DNA from: JASGIT01 sp047601665
GTDB lineage: Bacteria; Pseudomonadota; Gammaproteobacteria; Burkholderiales; Burkholderiaceae_C
Direction of reading: 5' to 3'
Assembly: GCA_047601665.1 (NCBI GenBank)
Contig: JASGIT010000001.1
Location: forward strand, 2,728,001-2,792,000
DNA length: 64,000 nucleotides
In this document: positions 54,367 to 61,862 of the stretch, in pieces
Layout: each line of letters starts with the position of its first letter
Position numbering within the stretch: position 1 is the first letter of the stretch
Notes under the pieces: model-generated
Databases searched by the model: none
What the model was told of the DNA's origin: nothing
What the model saw: the letters and a program-made list of their open reading frames with translations, nothing else
Translations under genes and position numbers: made by a program

Positions 54367-55598
54367 AAATGACGACATCCCTTCTGGAAACGGAAGCGCC
54401 GCCCGTGCGGCGCACGCCCGTGATCGCCTCCGAGGCCGAGGCCCTCGCCGCCGCCCGGCGCCTGGCCGCCGCATGGGCCCCTGGCGCCGTGGAGCGCGAC
54501 CGCCTGCGGCGCCTGCCGTGGCAGGAGATCGAGGACTACAGCGCCAGCGGCCTGTGGGCCATCACCGTGCCGCGCGAACACGGCGGCCTGGGCGCCAGCG
54601 CCTGGACGCTGGCGCAGGTGATCGCCACCGTCTCGGCGGCGGACGGATCGCTGGGCCAGATTCCGCAGAACCATTTCTACGCGCTGGAGGCACTGCGCGT
54701 GGGCGGCACGGCGTCGCAGCAGCGGTTCTTCTACGGGCGCGTCCTGGCGGGCGAGCGCCTGGGCAATGCGCTGGCCGAGATCGGCCACCGCGACAACCTG
54801 CGCCGCACGCGGCTGGAAAAGCCGCACGGCCGCTGGCGGCTCAACGGCCGCAAGTTCTACTGCACCGGCGCCCTCTTCGCGCACTGGATTCCCACGCAGG
54901 CCATGCGCGTGGAGGGGCAGGGCGAGCCCGTCAGCACCCTGGTCTTCGTGCCGCGCGATGCGCCCGGCGTGAGCGTGATCGACGACTGGGACGGCATGGG
55001 CCAGCGCGTGACCGGCAGCGGCTCGGTGCAGTTCGACGACGTGGACATCGATCCCGAATGGATCGTGCCGTTCCAGCAGAGCTTCGAGCGGCCCACGCCC
55101 ATCGGCCCGCTCGCGCAGATCATGCACGCGGCCATCGACCTGGGGATAGGCGAGGGCGCGCTGGCCGCCGCGCTGCCGTTCCTGCGCGAGAAGGCGCGGC
55201 CGTGGATCGACTCCGGCGTGGAACACGCCTTCGACGACCCGCTGACGCTGCACGCCCTGGGCAACGTGGACGTGCGCCTGCACGCGGCCCGCGCGCTGGT
55301 GCGCCGCGCCGGCGGCTTCGTCGATGCCGCGCAGCGCGAGCCCACCGAGGCCGGCGTGGCGGCGGCCTCCATCGCCGTCGCCCAGGCGCGCGCCGCAAGC
55401 CACGCCGCCGGGTTGCTGGCCGCGAACAAGCTGCTGGAGCTGTGCGGCACCGCGGCCACCGCCGCGCCGCTCGGCTTCGACACGTACTGGCGCAACGTGC
55501 GCACGCACACGCTGCACGACCCCGTGCGCTGGAAGTACCACGCCATCGGCAACTACGCCCTCAACGGCGCGCTGCCGCCGCGCCTGGGCACGCTTTGA
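54357..55598 (+). CDS. SfnB-family sulfur-acquisition flavoprotein, copy 2
   Basis: 413 residues. Paralogue of the preceding gene: GLWAITVPREHGGLGASAWT, GSLGQIPQNHFYALEALRVG, CTGALFAHWIPTQAM, VIDDWDGMGQRVTGSGSVQF and the tail HTLHDPVRWKYHAIGNYALN. The ATG at 54357 lies 10 bases inside the end of copy 1; an alternative ATG at 54369 follows it, and coupled translation is likely either way. Two diverged SfnB proteins side by side suggest two related substrates or a heteromer. Confidence 0.86.
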   Translation: MELEMTTSLLETEAPPVRRTPVIASEAEALAAARRLAAAWAPGAVERDRLRRLPWQEIEDYSASGLWAITVPREHGGLGASAWTLAQVIATVSAADGSLGQIPQNHFYALEALRVGGTASQQRFFYGRVLAGERLGNALAEIGHRDNLRRTRLEKPHGRWRLNGRKFYCTGALFAHWIPTQAMRVEGQGEPVSTLVFVPRDAPGVSVIDDWDGMGQRVTGSGSVQFDDVDIDPEWIVPFQQSFERPTPIGPLAQIMHAAIDLGIGEGALAAALPFLREKARPWIDSGVEHAFDDPLTLHALGNVDVRLHAARALVRRAGGFVDAAQREPTEAGVAAASIAVAQARAASHAAGLLAANKLLELCGTAATAAPLGFDTYWRNVRTHTLHDPVRWKYHAIGNYALNGALPPRLGTL

Positions 55599-55612
55599 AA
55601 CAAGGAACGACC

Positions 55613-56428
55613 GTGAAAAAAAGACAGCTCCTCGGAAAACTGGCCGCCCTCGCGGGCGCGACCCTGCTCGCGGGCGGCGCGCTGGCCGCGCCGCTCAGGA
55701 TAGGCGTGGTGCCGGGCATCTTCGCCGACTCGGTGGAAGTGGCCGCGAAGGAGGCCCGCAAGCAGGGCCTGGACGTGCAGGTCGTCGAGTTCACCGACTG
55801 GGCCACGCCCAACGTGGCGCTGAACGCGGGCGACATCGACCTGAACTACTACCAGAACAGCAACTACCTGGCCAACGCGGTGCGCGACACGGGCTTTGCA
55901 CTCACCAGCGTGCAGGCGGGCATCCTGTCGTACCTGGGGTTGTATTCGCTCAAGCACCCATCGCTGGCCGACCTCCCCGTCGGCGCCAAGGTGGCGATCG
56001 GCAGCGATGCCGTCAACCTGGGCCGCGGCCTGCGCCTGGTGCAGGCCGCGGGCCTGATCCGGCTGCGCCCGGACACCGGCCTGCTGGGCACGACCCGCGA
56101 CATCGTGGACAACCCGAAGAAGCTGCAATTCGTCGAGGTCGAAGGGCCGCAGCTGGTGCGCATCACGCCGGACGTCGATCTGGCCGTGGGCTACCCGTAC
56201 TTCATCCTGGCGTCCAAGGCCTTCGACGCGACCAAGGCACTGGCCCTGACCAGCTACGAGGACGATTCCTGGGCCATCCAGCTCGTCGCCCGCAAGGACC
56301 GGGCGGCCGACCCGCGCATCGCCAAATTCCTGGAGGTCTACAAAGACTCTCCCGCCGTGCGCAACGCCATCCACCAGTTCTACCAGGGCGAGCAAAAGCT
56401 CTACCGCCTGGCCTGGCTGAAGAGGTGA
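55613..56428 (+). CDS. MetQ/NlpA-family ABC binding protein, copy 3
   Basis: 271 residues, GTG start with AAGGA 6 bases upstream. Signal peptide RQLLGKLAALAGATLLAGGA with cleavage near ALAAP. Mature part LRIGVVPGIFADSVEVAAKE, FTDWATPNVALNAGDIDLNY, YQNSNYLANAVRDTGFALTS and FVEVEGPQLVRITPDVDLAV. Closest to copy 1. It sits between the second sfnB and a flavin monooxygenase, away from metNI, so it probably shares that membrane complex. Confidence 0.86.
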   Translation: MKKRQLLGKLAALAGATLLAGGALAAPLRIGVVPGIFADSVEVAAKEARKQGLDVQVVEFTDWATPNVALNAGDIDLNYYQNSNYLANAVRDTGFALTSVQAGILSYLGLYSLKHPSLADLPVGAKVAIGSDAVNLGRGLRLVQAAGLIRLRPDTGLLGTTRDIVDNPKKLQFVEVEGPQLVRITPDVDLAVGYPYFILASKAFDATKALALTSYEDDSWAIQLVARKDRAADPRIAKFLEVYKDSPAVRNAIHQFYQGEQKLYRLAWLKR

Positions 56429-56433
56429 CGGCC

Positions 56434-57840
56434 ATGGCACAGAAACACAAGCACATCCACGTCAACGCATTCAACATGAACTGCGTCGGCCACATCCACC
56501 ACGGCCTGTGGACGCATCCGCGCGACCGTTCCACCGAATACCACACGCTGAAATACTGGACGGACATCGCGCAGATCCTGGAAAAGGGCCTGTTCGACGC
56601 CCTCTTCATCGCCGACGTGATCGGCTACTACGACGTCTACCAGAACGGCGTGGACCTGACGCTGCGCGAAGGCATACAGCTGCCCGTCAACAACCCCTGG
56701 CTGCTGGTGTCGGCCATGGCGGCCGTGACCAGGCACCTGGGCTTCGGCCTGACGGCCACCGTGGGCGCGCACAACCCCTACACCTTCGCGCGCGACGTGA
56801 GCACGCTCGACCAGCTCACGGGCGGGCGCATCGGCTGGAACGTCGTGACCGGCTACGTCGACAGCGGCGCGCGCGGGCTGGGGCAGGGTGGCCTGGCCGA
56901 GCACGACAGCCGCTACGACCAGGCCGACGACTTCCTGGAGCTGGCCTACAAGCTCTGGGAAGGCAGCTGGGAAGACGGCGCGGTCATCGCCGACAAGGCG
57001 CGCCGCATCCACGCGCTGCCGCACAAAGTGCACTCCGTCGTGCACGACGGCCCGTACTACCGCGCCAACGCCATCCACATGAGCGCGCCGTCGCCGCAGC
57101 GCACGCCGGTGCTGTTCCAGGCCGGCACGTCCGCGCGCGGCACGCGCTTTGCCGGCCAACATGGCGAGGGCATCTTCATCGGCGCGCGCACGCCCGAGGC
57201 CGCGCGCGAGGCATCGCGCCAGCTGCGCGCCGCGGCGGTGGCCGCGGGCCGCAGGCCCGAGGACATCAGGATCTACGCGGGCGCCGCCGTCGTCACCGCG
57301 CCCACGCAGGCCGAGGCCGAGGAAAAATACGCCGACTACCTGGCCCACGCCAATGCCGAGGCGGGCCTGGCCCACTTCGCCGCCAGCACCGGCGTCGATT
57401 TCGCGCGGTACGACCTCGACGAGCCGATCGCCTTCGGCCAGAGCAACGCCATCCAGTCCGCCGCGCAGGCCGCCAAGCAAAGCGGCTGGACGACGCGCCG
57501 CAAGCTGCTGGAGCAGTTCGCGCTGGGCAGCCGCTACAACACCATCGTGGGCGACGCCAACCGCGTGGCCGACGAGCTGACGCGCTGGATCGACGAGGGC
57601 GAGATCGACGGCTTCAACCTCACGCGCATCGTCGTGCCCGAGACCTGGGAAGACTTCGCCACGATCGCCGTGCCCGAGCTGCAAAGCCGCGGCCGCTACC
57701 GCACCCGCTATGAGGACGGCACGCTGCGCCAGCGGCTGTTCGGCCAGGGCGACCGGCTGGCGGCGAACCACCCGGCGGCGCGGTGGCGCAGCCCGGCCCG
57801 CGCACCCCGGCCACGGGCCGCCGAGGAGGTCACGCCATGA
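56434..57840 (+). CDS. FMNH2-dependent monooxygenase, NtaA/SnaA/DszA family
   Basis: 468-residue bacterial-luciferase-like enzyme. HIHVNAFNMNCVGHIHHGLW, YWTDIAQILEKGLFDALFIA (then DVIGYYDVY), FARDVSTLDQLTGGRIGWNV, VTGYVDSGARGLG and PVLFQAGTSARGTRFAGQHG match the class C flavin monooxygenases that include DszA (dibenzothiophene sulfone), SnaA (methionine derivatives) and NtaA. It needs reduced FMN, which the reductase encoded next can supply. Substrate open; sulfur context favours C-S cleavage. Starts 5 bases after the third metQ-like gene. Confidence 0.87.
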   Translation: MAQKHKHIHVNAFNMNCVGHIHHGLWTHPRDRSTEYHTLKYWTDIAQILEKGLFDALFIADVIGYYDVYQNGVDLTLREGIQLPVNNPWLLVSAMAAVTRHLGFGLTATVGAHNPYTFARDVSTLDQLTGGRIGWNVVTGYVDSGARGLGQGGLAEHDSRYDQADDFLELAYKLWEGSWEDGAVIADKARRIHALPHKVHSVVHDGPYYRANAIHMSAPSPQRTPVLFQAGTSARGTRFAGQHGEGIFIGARTPEAAREASRQLRAAAVAAGRRPEDIRIYAGAAVVTAPTQAEAEEKYADYLAHANAEAGLAHFAASTGVDFARYDLDEPIAFGQSNAIQSAAQAAKQSGWTTRRKLLEQFALGSRYNTIVGDANRVADELTRWIDEGEIDGFNLTRIVVPETWEDFATIAVPELQSRGRYRTRYEDGTLRQRLFGQGDRLAANHPAARWRSPARAPRPRAAEEVTP

Positions 57841-57897
57841 GGAGCCATACCACGCTGCCATGGTGCTGACGCCCGCATGCGCCGCTGCTGCGAAAGC

Positions 57898-57930
57898 CGC
57901 ATATCGACATGCGGCGATATTCGTTTCCCG
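57898..57930 (+). promoter_or_regulatory. AT-rich dyad and TTCGTT box upstream of the FMN reductase
   Basis: GCATATCGACATGCGGCGAT followed by ATTCGTTTCCCG. It resembles the region before mtnD (GCATAAGC with TTCGTTCGTT at 60787). A start point for a separate msuE-ssuD transcript controlled by a sulfur regulator is inferred; 142 bases separate the neighbouring genes here. Confidence 0.4.
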
Positions 57931-57982
57931 AAACGGCCGCGCGGCCTGTAATGGCCGCGAGCCACTTCACTTGCGATCACCC

Positions 57983-58555
57983 ATGAACCACCACCTCAAC
58001 ACCGTCATCGTCAACGGCAGCCTCGGTCGCCCCTCGCGCACCCGCACCCTGCTCGACCTGCTGCGCGAGCGCCTGGGCAGCGAGCTGCCGCTGAAGGCGC
58101 AGCACATCGACCTCGTGGACATCGCCACCGACGTGGGCGCGGCGCTGTCCAGGGACGCGCTGCCGCTCAAGGCGCGGCAGGCGGTGCATGCCATCGAGCA
58201 GGCCGACTTCCTCATCGTCGGCGCGCCCGTGTTCCGCGCCAGCGTGCCGGGGCTGTTCAAGCACCTGTTCGACCTGGTGGACCAGCATGCGCTGCATGGT
58301 AAGCCCGTGCTGCTGGCCGCCACGGGTGGCAGCGCGCGGCATTCGCTGGTGCTGGACCACCAGCTGCGCCCGCTGTTCGCCTTCTTCCAGTCGCTGACCC
58401 TGCCGGTGGGCGTGTACGCCGCGCCCGAGGACATCCAGGACGGCAGCGCGAGCGAAGCGCTGCGCAAGCACGTCGCGCTGGCGGCGCGGCTGGCCGTGCC
58501 GGTGCTTGAAGACGCGCTGCAGCGCCGCGTTCCCGCCGTGCCGCTGGCGGCCTGA
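57983..58555 (+). CDS. msuE: NAD(P)H-dependent FMN reductase, MsuE/SsuE type
   Basis: 190-residue flavodoxin-fold protein. VIVNGSLGRPSRTRTLLDLL binds the FMN phosphate; ADFLIVGAPVFRASVPGLFK and LFDLVDQHALHGKPVLLAAT are family marks, as is GGSARHSLVLDHQLRPLFAF. It supplies FMNH2 to two-component monooxygenases: here SsuD (14 bases downstream) and the DszA/SnaA-type enzyme upstream. MsuE is preferred to SsuE from the LDHQLRPLFAFF region, but the two are hard to separate by eye. Confidence 0.85.
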   Translation: MNHHLNTVIVNGSLGRPSRTRTLLDLLRERLGSELPLKAQHIDLVDIATDVGAALSRDALPLKARQAVHAIEQADFLIVGAPVFRASVPGLFKHLFDLVDQHALHGKPVLLAATGGSARHSLVLDHQLRPLFAFFQSLTLPVGVYAAPEDIQDGSASEALRKHVALAARLAVPVLEDALQRRVPAVPLAA

Positions 58556-58568
58556 GGAGGGCGGCCTG

Positions 58569-59717
58569 ATGAGCGAATCCCTGCCATCGCCAGAACTGTT
58601 CTGGTTCCTGCCCACGTCGGGCGACACCCGCTACCTGGGCAAGTCCGATTTCGGGCGCGCGCCCACCAGCGAGTACCTGCGCGGCATCGGCGTCACCTGC
58701 GAGAACCTGGGCTACGACGGCCTGCTGATCCCCACGGGCAGCTCCTGCCTCGACCCGTGGGTGGTGGCCTCCAGCCTGGTGCCGGTCACGCAGCGCATCA
58801 AGCTGCTGGTGGCGCTGCGCACGTCGCTGGGCGCGCCGGTGTCCAGCGCGCGGCAGGCCGCGTCGCTCGACCAGGCGCTGCACGGCCGCCTGCTGCTCAA
58901 CGTGGTGCCGGGCGGCGACGCGACCGAACTGGCCGCCGATGGCATCTTCCTCGACCACGACGAGCGCTACCGCTATGCCAACGAGTACCTGGCCATCTGG
59001 CGCCAACTGCTCGAAGGGCAGACGGTGCAGTTCGAGGGCAGGCACTTCACCGTCAAGGGCGGCAGGAACCATTTCGCGCCCGTGCAGAAGCCCTATCCGC
59101 CGCTGTACTTCGGCGGATCTTCCCCGGCGGCGCACGATCTGGCGGCAAGGCACGTCGATGCCTACCTGACCTGGGGCGAGCCGCCTGCCGCCGTGGGCGA
59201 GAAGTTCGACGACATCCGCCGCCGTGCCGCGCAGCACGGCCGCAGGCTGCGCCTGGGCGTGCGCCTGCACGTGATCGTGCGCGAGACCAACGACGAGGCC
59301 TGGGCCGAGGCCGAGCGCCTCATCAGCAAGCTGACCGACGAGGACATCGCCCGCGCGCAGCAGAACTACGCGCAGATGGACTCGGTCGGCCAAGCGCGCA
59401 TGGCGGCGCTGCACGGCGGGCGGCGCGACCGGCTGGAAGTGGCGCCCAACCTCTGGGCCGGCGTGGGCCTGGTGCGCGGCGGCGCGGGCACGGCGCTGGT
59501 GGGCGATGCCGCCACCGTGGCCGAGCGGCTGCGCGAATACCAGGCGCTGGGCGCGGACACCTTCGTGCTGTCGGGCTATCCGCACCTGGAGGAGTCGATC
59601 CGCTTCGCGGAACTCCTCTTCCCCCTGCTGGGCAAGCGGCCCGTCACCGTCAGCGACCGCGCCCAGACGGGTGGTGCGTTCGACGGGCGCGGCGTGCAGC
59701 GCGAGGCTGCTTCCTGA
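58569..59717 (+). CDS. ssuD: FMNH2-dependent alkanesulfonate monooxygenase
   Basis: 382 residues. Near-complete agreement with the SsuD pattern: FWFLPTSGDTRYLG, YDGLLIPTGSSCLDPWVVAS, VTQRIKLLVALRTSLGAPVS, YFGGSSPAAHDLAARHVDAY (LTWGEPP), RLHVIVRETNDEAWAEAERL and NLWAGVGLVRGGAGTALVGD. SsuD cleaves C1-C14 alkanesulfonates to aldehyde and sulfite. A short C-terminal extension (TVSDRAQTGGAFDGRGVQRE) goes beyond the family end. Coupled to the reductase just upstream. Confidence 0.92.
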   Translation: MSESLPSPELFWFLPTSGDTRYLGKSDFGRAPTSEYLRGIGVTCENLGYDGLLIPTGSSCLDPWVVASSLVPVTQRIKLLVALRTSLGAPVSSARQAASLDQALHGRLLLNVVPGGDATELAADGIFLDHDERYRYANEYLAIWRQLLEGQTVQFEGRHFTVKGGRNHFAPVQKPYPPLYFGGSSPAAHDLAARHVDAYLTWGEPPAAVGEKFDDIRRRAAQHGRRLRLGVRLHVIVRETNDEAWAEAERLISKLTDEDIARAQQNYAQMDSVGQARMAALHGGRRDRLEVAPNLWAGVGLVRGGAGTALVGDAATVAERLREYQALGADTFVLSGYPHLEESIRFAELLFPLLGKRPVTVSDRAQTGGAFDGRGVQREAAS

Positions 59718-59732
59718 CTCTGAAAAATTTAT

Positions 59733-59879
59733 ATGAAAAGTGTGATTGCCAAAGTACAGCAAGAGCGCCACGGCGCTCTTGCACTCACTGCTGTTTATCT
59801 GGAAGCGCAAGGTTGCGACCGAACTCAGGCCGCAGACGGGTTGCATTCTCAGCGAGAGATCGCAGGATGGCTCTATTGA
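59733..59879 (+). other. 48-codon open frame of unknown nature between ssuD and tauC
   Basis: From ATG 59733: SVIAKVQQERHGALALTAVY, LEAQGCDRTQAADGLHSQRE and IAGWLY, then TGA. It is lower in GC than its neighbours and has mixed residues with no stop, so it could be a small protein or the remnant of a longer one. It contains the perfect hairpin at 59759-59782. No ribosome site is clear. I do not recognise it. Confidence 0.3.
59759..59782 (+). terminator. Hairpin between ssuD and tauC
   Basis: Perfect 11-base-pair arms GCAAGAGCGCC and GGCGCTCTTGC with a 2-base loop. No T-run follows, so it may be a regulator site or RNA structure rather than a true terminator. It separates tauC from the ssuD transcript. 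Confidence 0.4.
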
Positions 59880-59914
59880 GATACCTATTTAGCAATCCCT
59901 GATTTCATTCATAT

Positions 59915-60775
59915 ATGACCGCCACTGCCCTGCCTGCCGTCGCCACACGGTCCGCGCCCGAACCTGTGCGTGAGGAACTTCCCGCCGTCGCCCCGTTCCG
60001 TGCCCATCGCCCTGTTGCCAAGCGGTGGTGGGGCCTGCTGTCCGTGGCCGGCTGGCTCGCGCTGTGGTGGCTGGCCACCGAACTGCACTGGGTTCCGCCG
60101 CTCTTCCTGCCGCCGCCCGATGCGGTGCTCAAGGCCTTTGGCGCCGCGTGGCGCGGCGACATCCAGGGCGGCGACGCGCTGTGGGTGCATGCGCAGTGGA
60201 GCAGCCTGCGCGTGTTCGGCGCCTTCGTGCTGGCGGCCCTCACGGCCGTGCCCGTGGGCATCGCCATGGGCGTGAACCGCTGGGCGCAGGCTGTGCTCGA
60301 CCCGGTGCTGGAGTTCTATCGCCCGCTGCCGCCGCTGGCCTACCTGCCGCTGGTGGTGATCTGGCTGGGCATAGACGAGGCGGCCAAGTGGCTGCTGATC
60401 TACCTGGCCTGCTTCGCGCCCATGGCCCTGGCCGCGCGCGCCGGCACGCGCAACGCCAGCGCCGAGCAGATCAACGCGCTGCGCTCGCTGGGCGCCACGC
60501 GCTGGCAGACGCTGCGCCACGTGATCCTGCCTGCCGCGCTGCCCGACATCCTCGTGGGCCTGCGCATCGCCATGGGCTTCGCGTGGACGACGCTGGTCGC
60601 TGCCGAGATGGTGGCCGCCACGCAGGGGCTGGGGCAGATGGTGCTCAACGCCTCGAATTTTTTGCGCACCGACATCGTGGTCATGGGCATCTTCGTGATC
60701 GGCGCGATCGCGCTGCTGCTCGACGCGCTGCTGCGCGGGGTGGAGCACTGGCTGCTGCCCTGGCATGGGCGGTGA
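59915..60775 (+). CDS. tauC: Taurine ABC transporter permease
   Basis: 286 residues, six helices. LPPPDAVLKAFGAAWRGDIQ, VPVGIAMGVNRWAQAVLDPV, LEFYRPLPPLAYLPLVVIWL (GIDEAAKWLLIYLA), and the EAA loop INALRSLGATRWQTLRHVIL (PAALPDIL) agree with TauC; the end LEHWLLPWHG-like (VEHWLLPWHGR) also matches. It should pair with TauB, encoded ~10.9 kb upstream. Position alone (after ssuD) would suggest SsuC, but the C-terminal PWHG and the YRPLPPLAYLPL block favour TauC. No clear ribosome site (ATTTCATTCATAT before the ATG). Confidence 0.85.
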   Translation: MTATALPAVATRSAPEPVREELPAVAPFRAHRPVAKRWWGLLSVAGWLALWWLATELHWVPPLFLPPPDAVLKAFGAAWRGDIQGGDALWVHAQWSSLRVFGAFVLAALTAVPVGIAMGVNRWAQAVLDPVLEFYRPLPPLAYLPLVVIWLGIDEAAKWLLIYLACFAPMALAARAGTRNASAEQINALRSLGATRWQTLRHVILPAALPDILVGLRIAMGFAWTTLVAAEMVAATQGLGQMVLNASNFLRTDIVVMGIFVIGAIALLLDALLRGVEHWLLPWHGR

Positions 60776-60786
60776 AAACGGTCCGC

Positions 60787-60815
60787 GCATAAGCAAGCAC
60801 GTTTTCGTTCGTTCC
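60787..60815 (+). promoter_or_regulatory. Candidate sulfur-regulon site upstream of mtnD
   Basis: GCATAAGCAAGCACGTTTTC followed by GTTCGTTCC, then CCGATAGACT at ~60830. GCATAAG also occurs reversed in the tauD/tauA gap, and TAGACT occurs there too. Suggestive of a shared regulator; not proven. Confidence 0.4.
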
Positions 60816-60880
60816 GTGCGGTGGCGGCGGCCGATAGACTTGCACGCGGCAACTGCGTTTCAACGAAAAAAAAGATCGTC

Positions 60881-61111
60881 ATGTTCTCCGTCATCAACGG
60901 CAACTTCGCCATCTCATCGGGCCTGAAGCTGACTGACGCCGTGGCGCTAGCGAAGAGGATCGACTATTACCTGCGGGTGGCGTTGGTGCGCACGGACGCC
61001 AAGGGCGTGCCCGCCGAAGCCTTCAAGACGCCTTTCTTCAAGGAGGTGCCGGACAAGCATTTCCCGGGTTACGCGCGCCCACCGCGCTGCAGTGAGCGAA
61101 GGAGGGGGTAG
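60881..61111 (+). CDS. Small protein of unknown function upstream of mtnD
   Basis: 76 codons from ATG 60881: FSVINGNFAISSGLKLTDAV, ALAKRIDYYLRVALVRTDAK and PFFKEVPDKHFPGYARPP, ending 2 bases before the acireductone dioxygenase start. Composition is protein-like up to about residue 66, then basic (RCSERRRG). No family recognised. The tight spacing suggests translational coupling to mtnD. It could be a real small protein or a leader. Confidence 0.45.
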   Translation: MFSVINGNFAISSGLKLTDAVALAKRIDYYLRVALVRTDAKGVPAEAFKTPFFKEVPDKHFPGYARPPRCSERRRG

Positions 61112-61113
61112 CT

Positions 61114-61695
61114 ATGGCCGTGCTGGTAACGTTCGACGCGCAGGGCCGCTGGGGCGAAACCATGGTGTGCGAGACGCGCATACGTGAGGCGTTGCGTGCC
61201 TACGGCCTGGACCACGGCCGTTGGCCACTGCGCGCGCTGGGCGACGGGAGTCTGGCGGCAGTACTCCAAGCCTACGACCCCGACCTGGCGCCGCTGCGTG
61301 AGCGCCTGTCGGTGCAAAGCGTCGACCGGGTCAGCTTGAAGCCTGGCCATGCTGACTGGCCCGAACTGCGTCGGCAATTCATCACCGAGCACACTCATGC
61401 CGATGCCGAGACCCGCTACTTCCTCGGCGGCATGGGCCTGTTCTACGTGCGCACGGACGGTGGCTATCTGGGGCTGTTGTGCGAGGCGGAGGACTGGGTG
61501 GTGGTGCCGGCGGGCACGCGGCACTTCTTCGACGCCGGCTACGAACCCGACTTCGACGCCTTGCGGCTGTTCAGTTCCCCCGACGGATGGCAGGCCCAGC
61601 CCACTGGGGCGCCATCGCCTGGCTTGCCGCTGCTTGACGTGTTCCTCGACCGGCTGATTGAGCTGACGGGTCACGTGGTCGAGGCAGATGGATGA
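61114..61695 (+). CDS. mtnD: Acireductone dioxygenase
   Basis: 193-residue cupin of the methionine salvage pathway; with Fe it yields 2-oxo-4-methylthiobutanoate and formate, with Ni methylthiopropionate, formate and CO. Metal ligands: HTH followed by Glu in ITEHTHADAETRYFLGG (His, His, Glu), and the fourth ligand in VVPAGTRHFFDAGYEPDF. Good agreement with the known enzyme over its whole length. No other mtn genes are adjacent, which is unusual; instead it closes the sulfur locus. AGGAGG precedes the start (GAAGGAGGGGGTAGCT). Confidence 0.88.
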   Translation: MAVLVTFDAQGRWGETMVCETRIREALRAYGLDHGRWPLRALGDGSLAAVLQAYDPDLAPLRERLSVQSVDRVSLKPGHADWPELRRQFITEHTHADAETRYFLGGMGLFYVRTDGGYLGLLCEAEDWVVVPAGTRHFFDAGYEPDFDALRLFSSPDGWQAQPTGAPSPGLPLLDVFLDRLIELTGHVVEADG

Positions 61696-61862
61696 CCAGG
61701 TTCGTTCCAGGCCATCGGCTGATCCGACCCGGCGCGTTGCGGCCTCGGTTAGCTGTCGCATCCCAGATGATTGCATAGACCCGAAGCGCTACCCGTTTTC
61801 ATGGCCCGAGCTGTGCTGCGAGAGTTGATAGAGTCTGTGCAATCGAATGGGAGTGTCAAGCC

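Noticed and set aside
54473..56428. Long plus-strand frame that seems to fuse Arg-rich sequence to the third MetQ-like protein
   Set aside because: The upstream part is an alternative frame of the second SfnB gene; the MetQ-like gene has its own GTG start and ribosome site at 55613.
59915..60775. Possible assignment of the permease as SsuC because it follows ssuD
   Set aside because: The YRPLPPLAYLPL block and C-terminal PWHG fit TauC better, and tauA/tauB lack a permease; the SsuC reading is kept only as an alternative.
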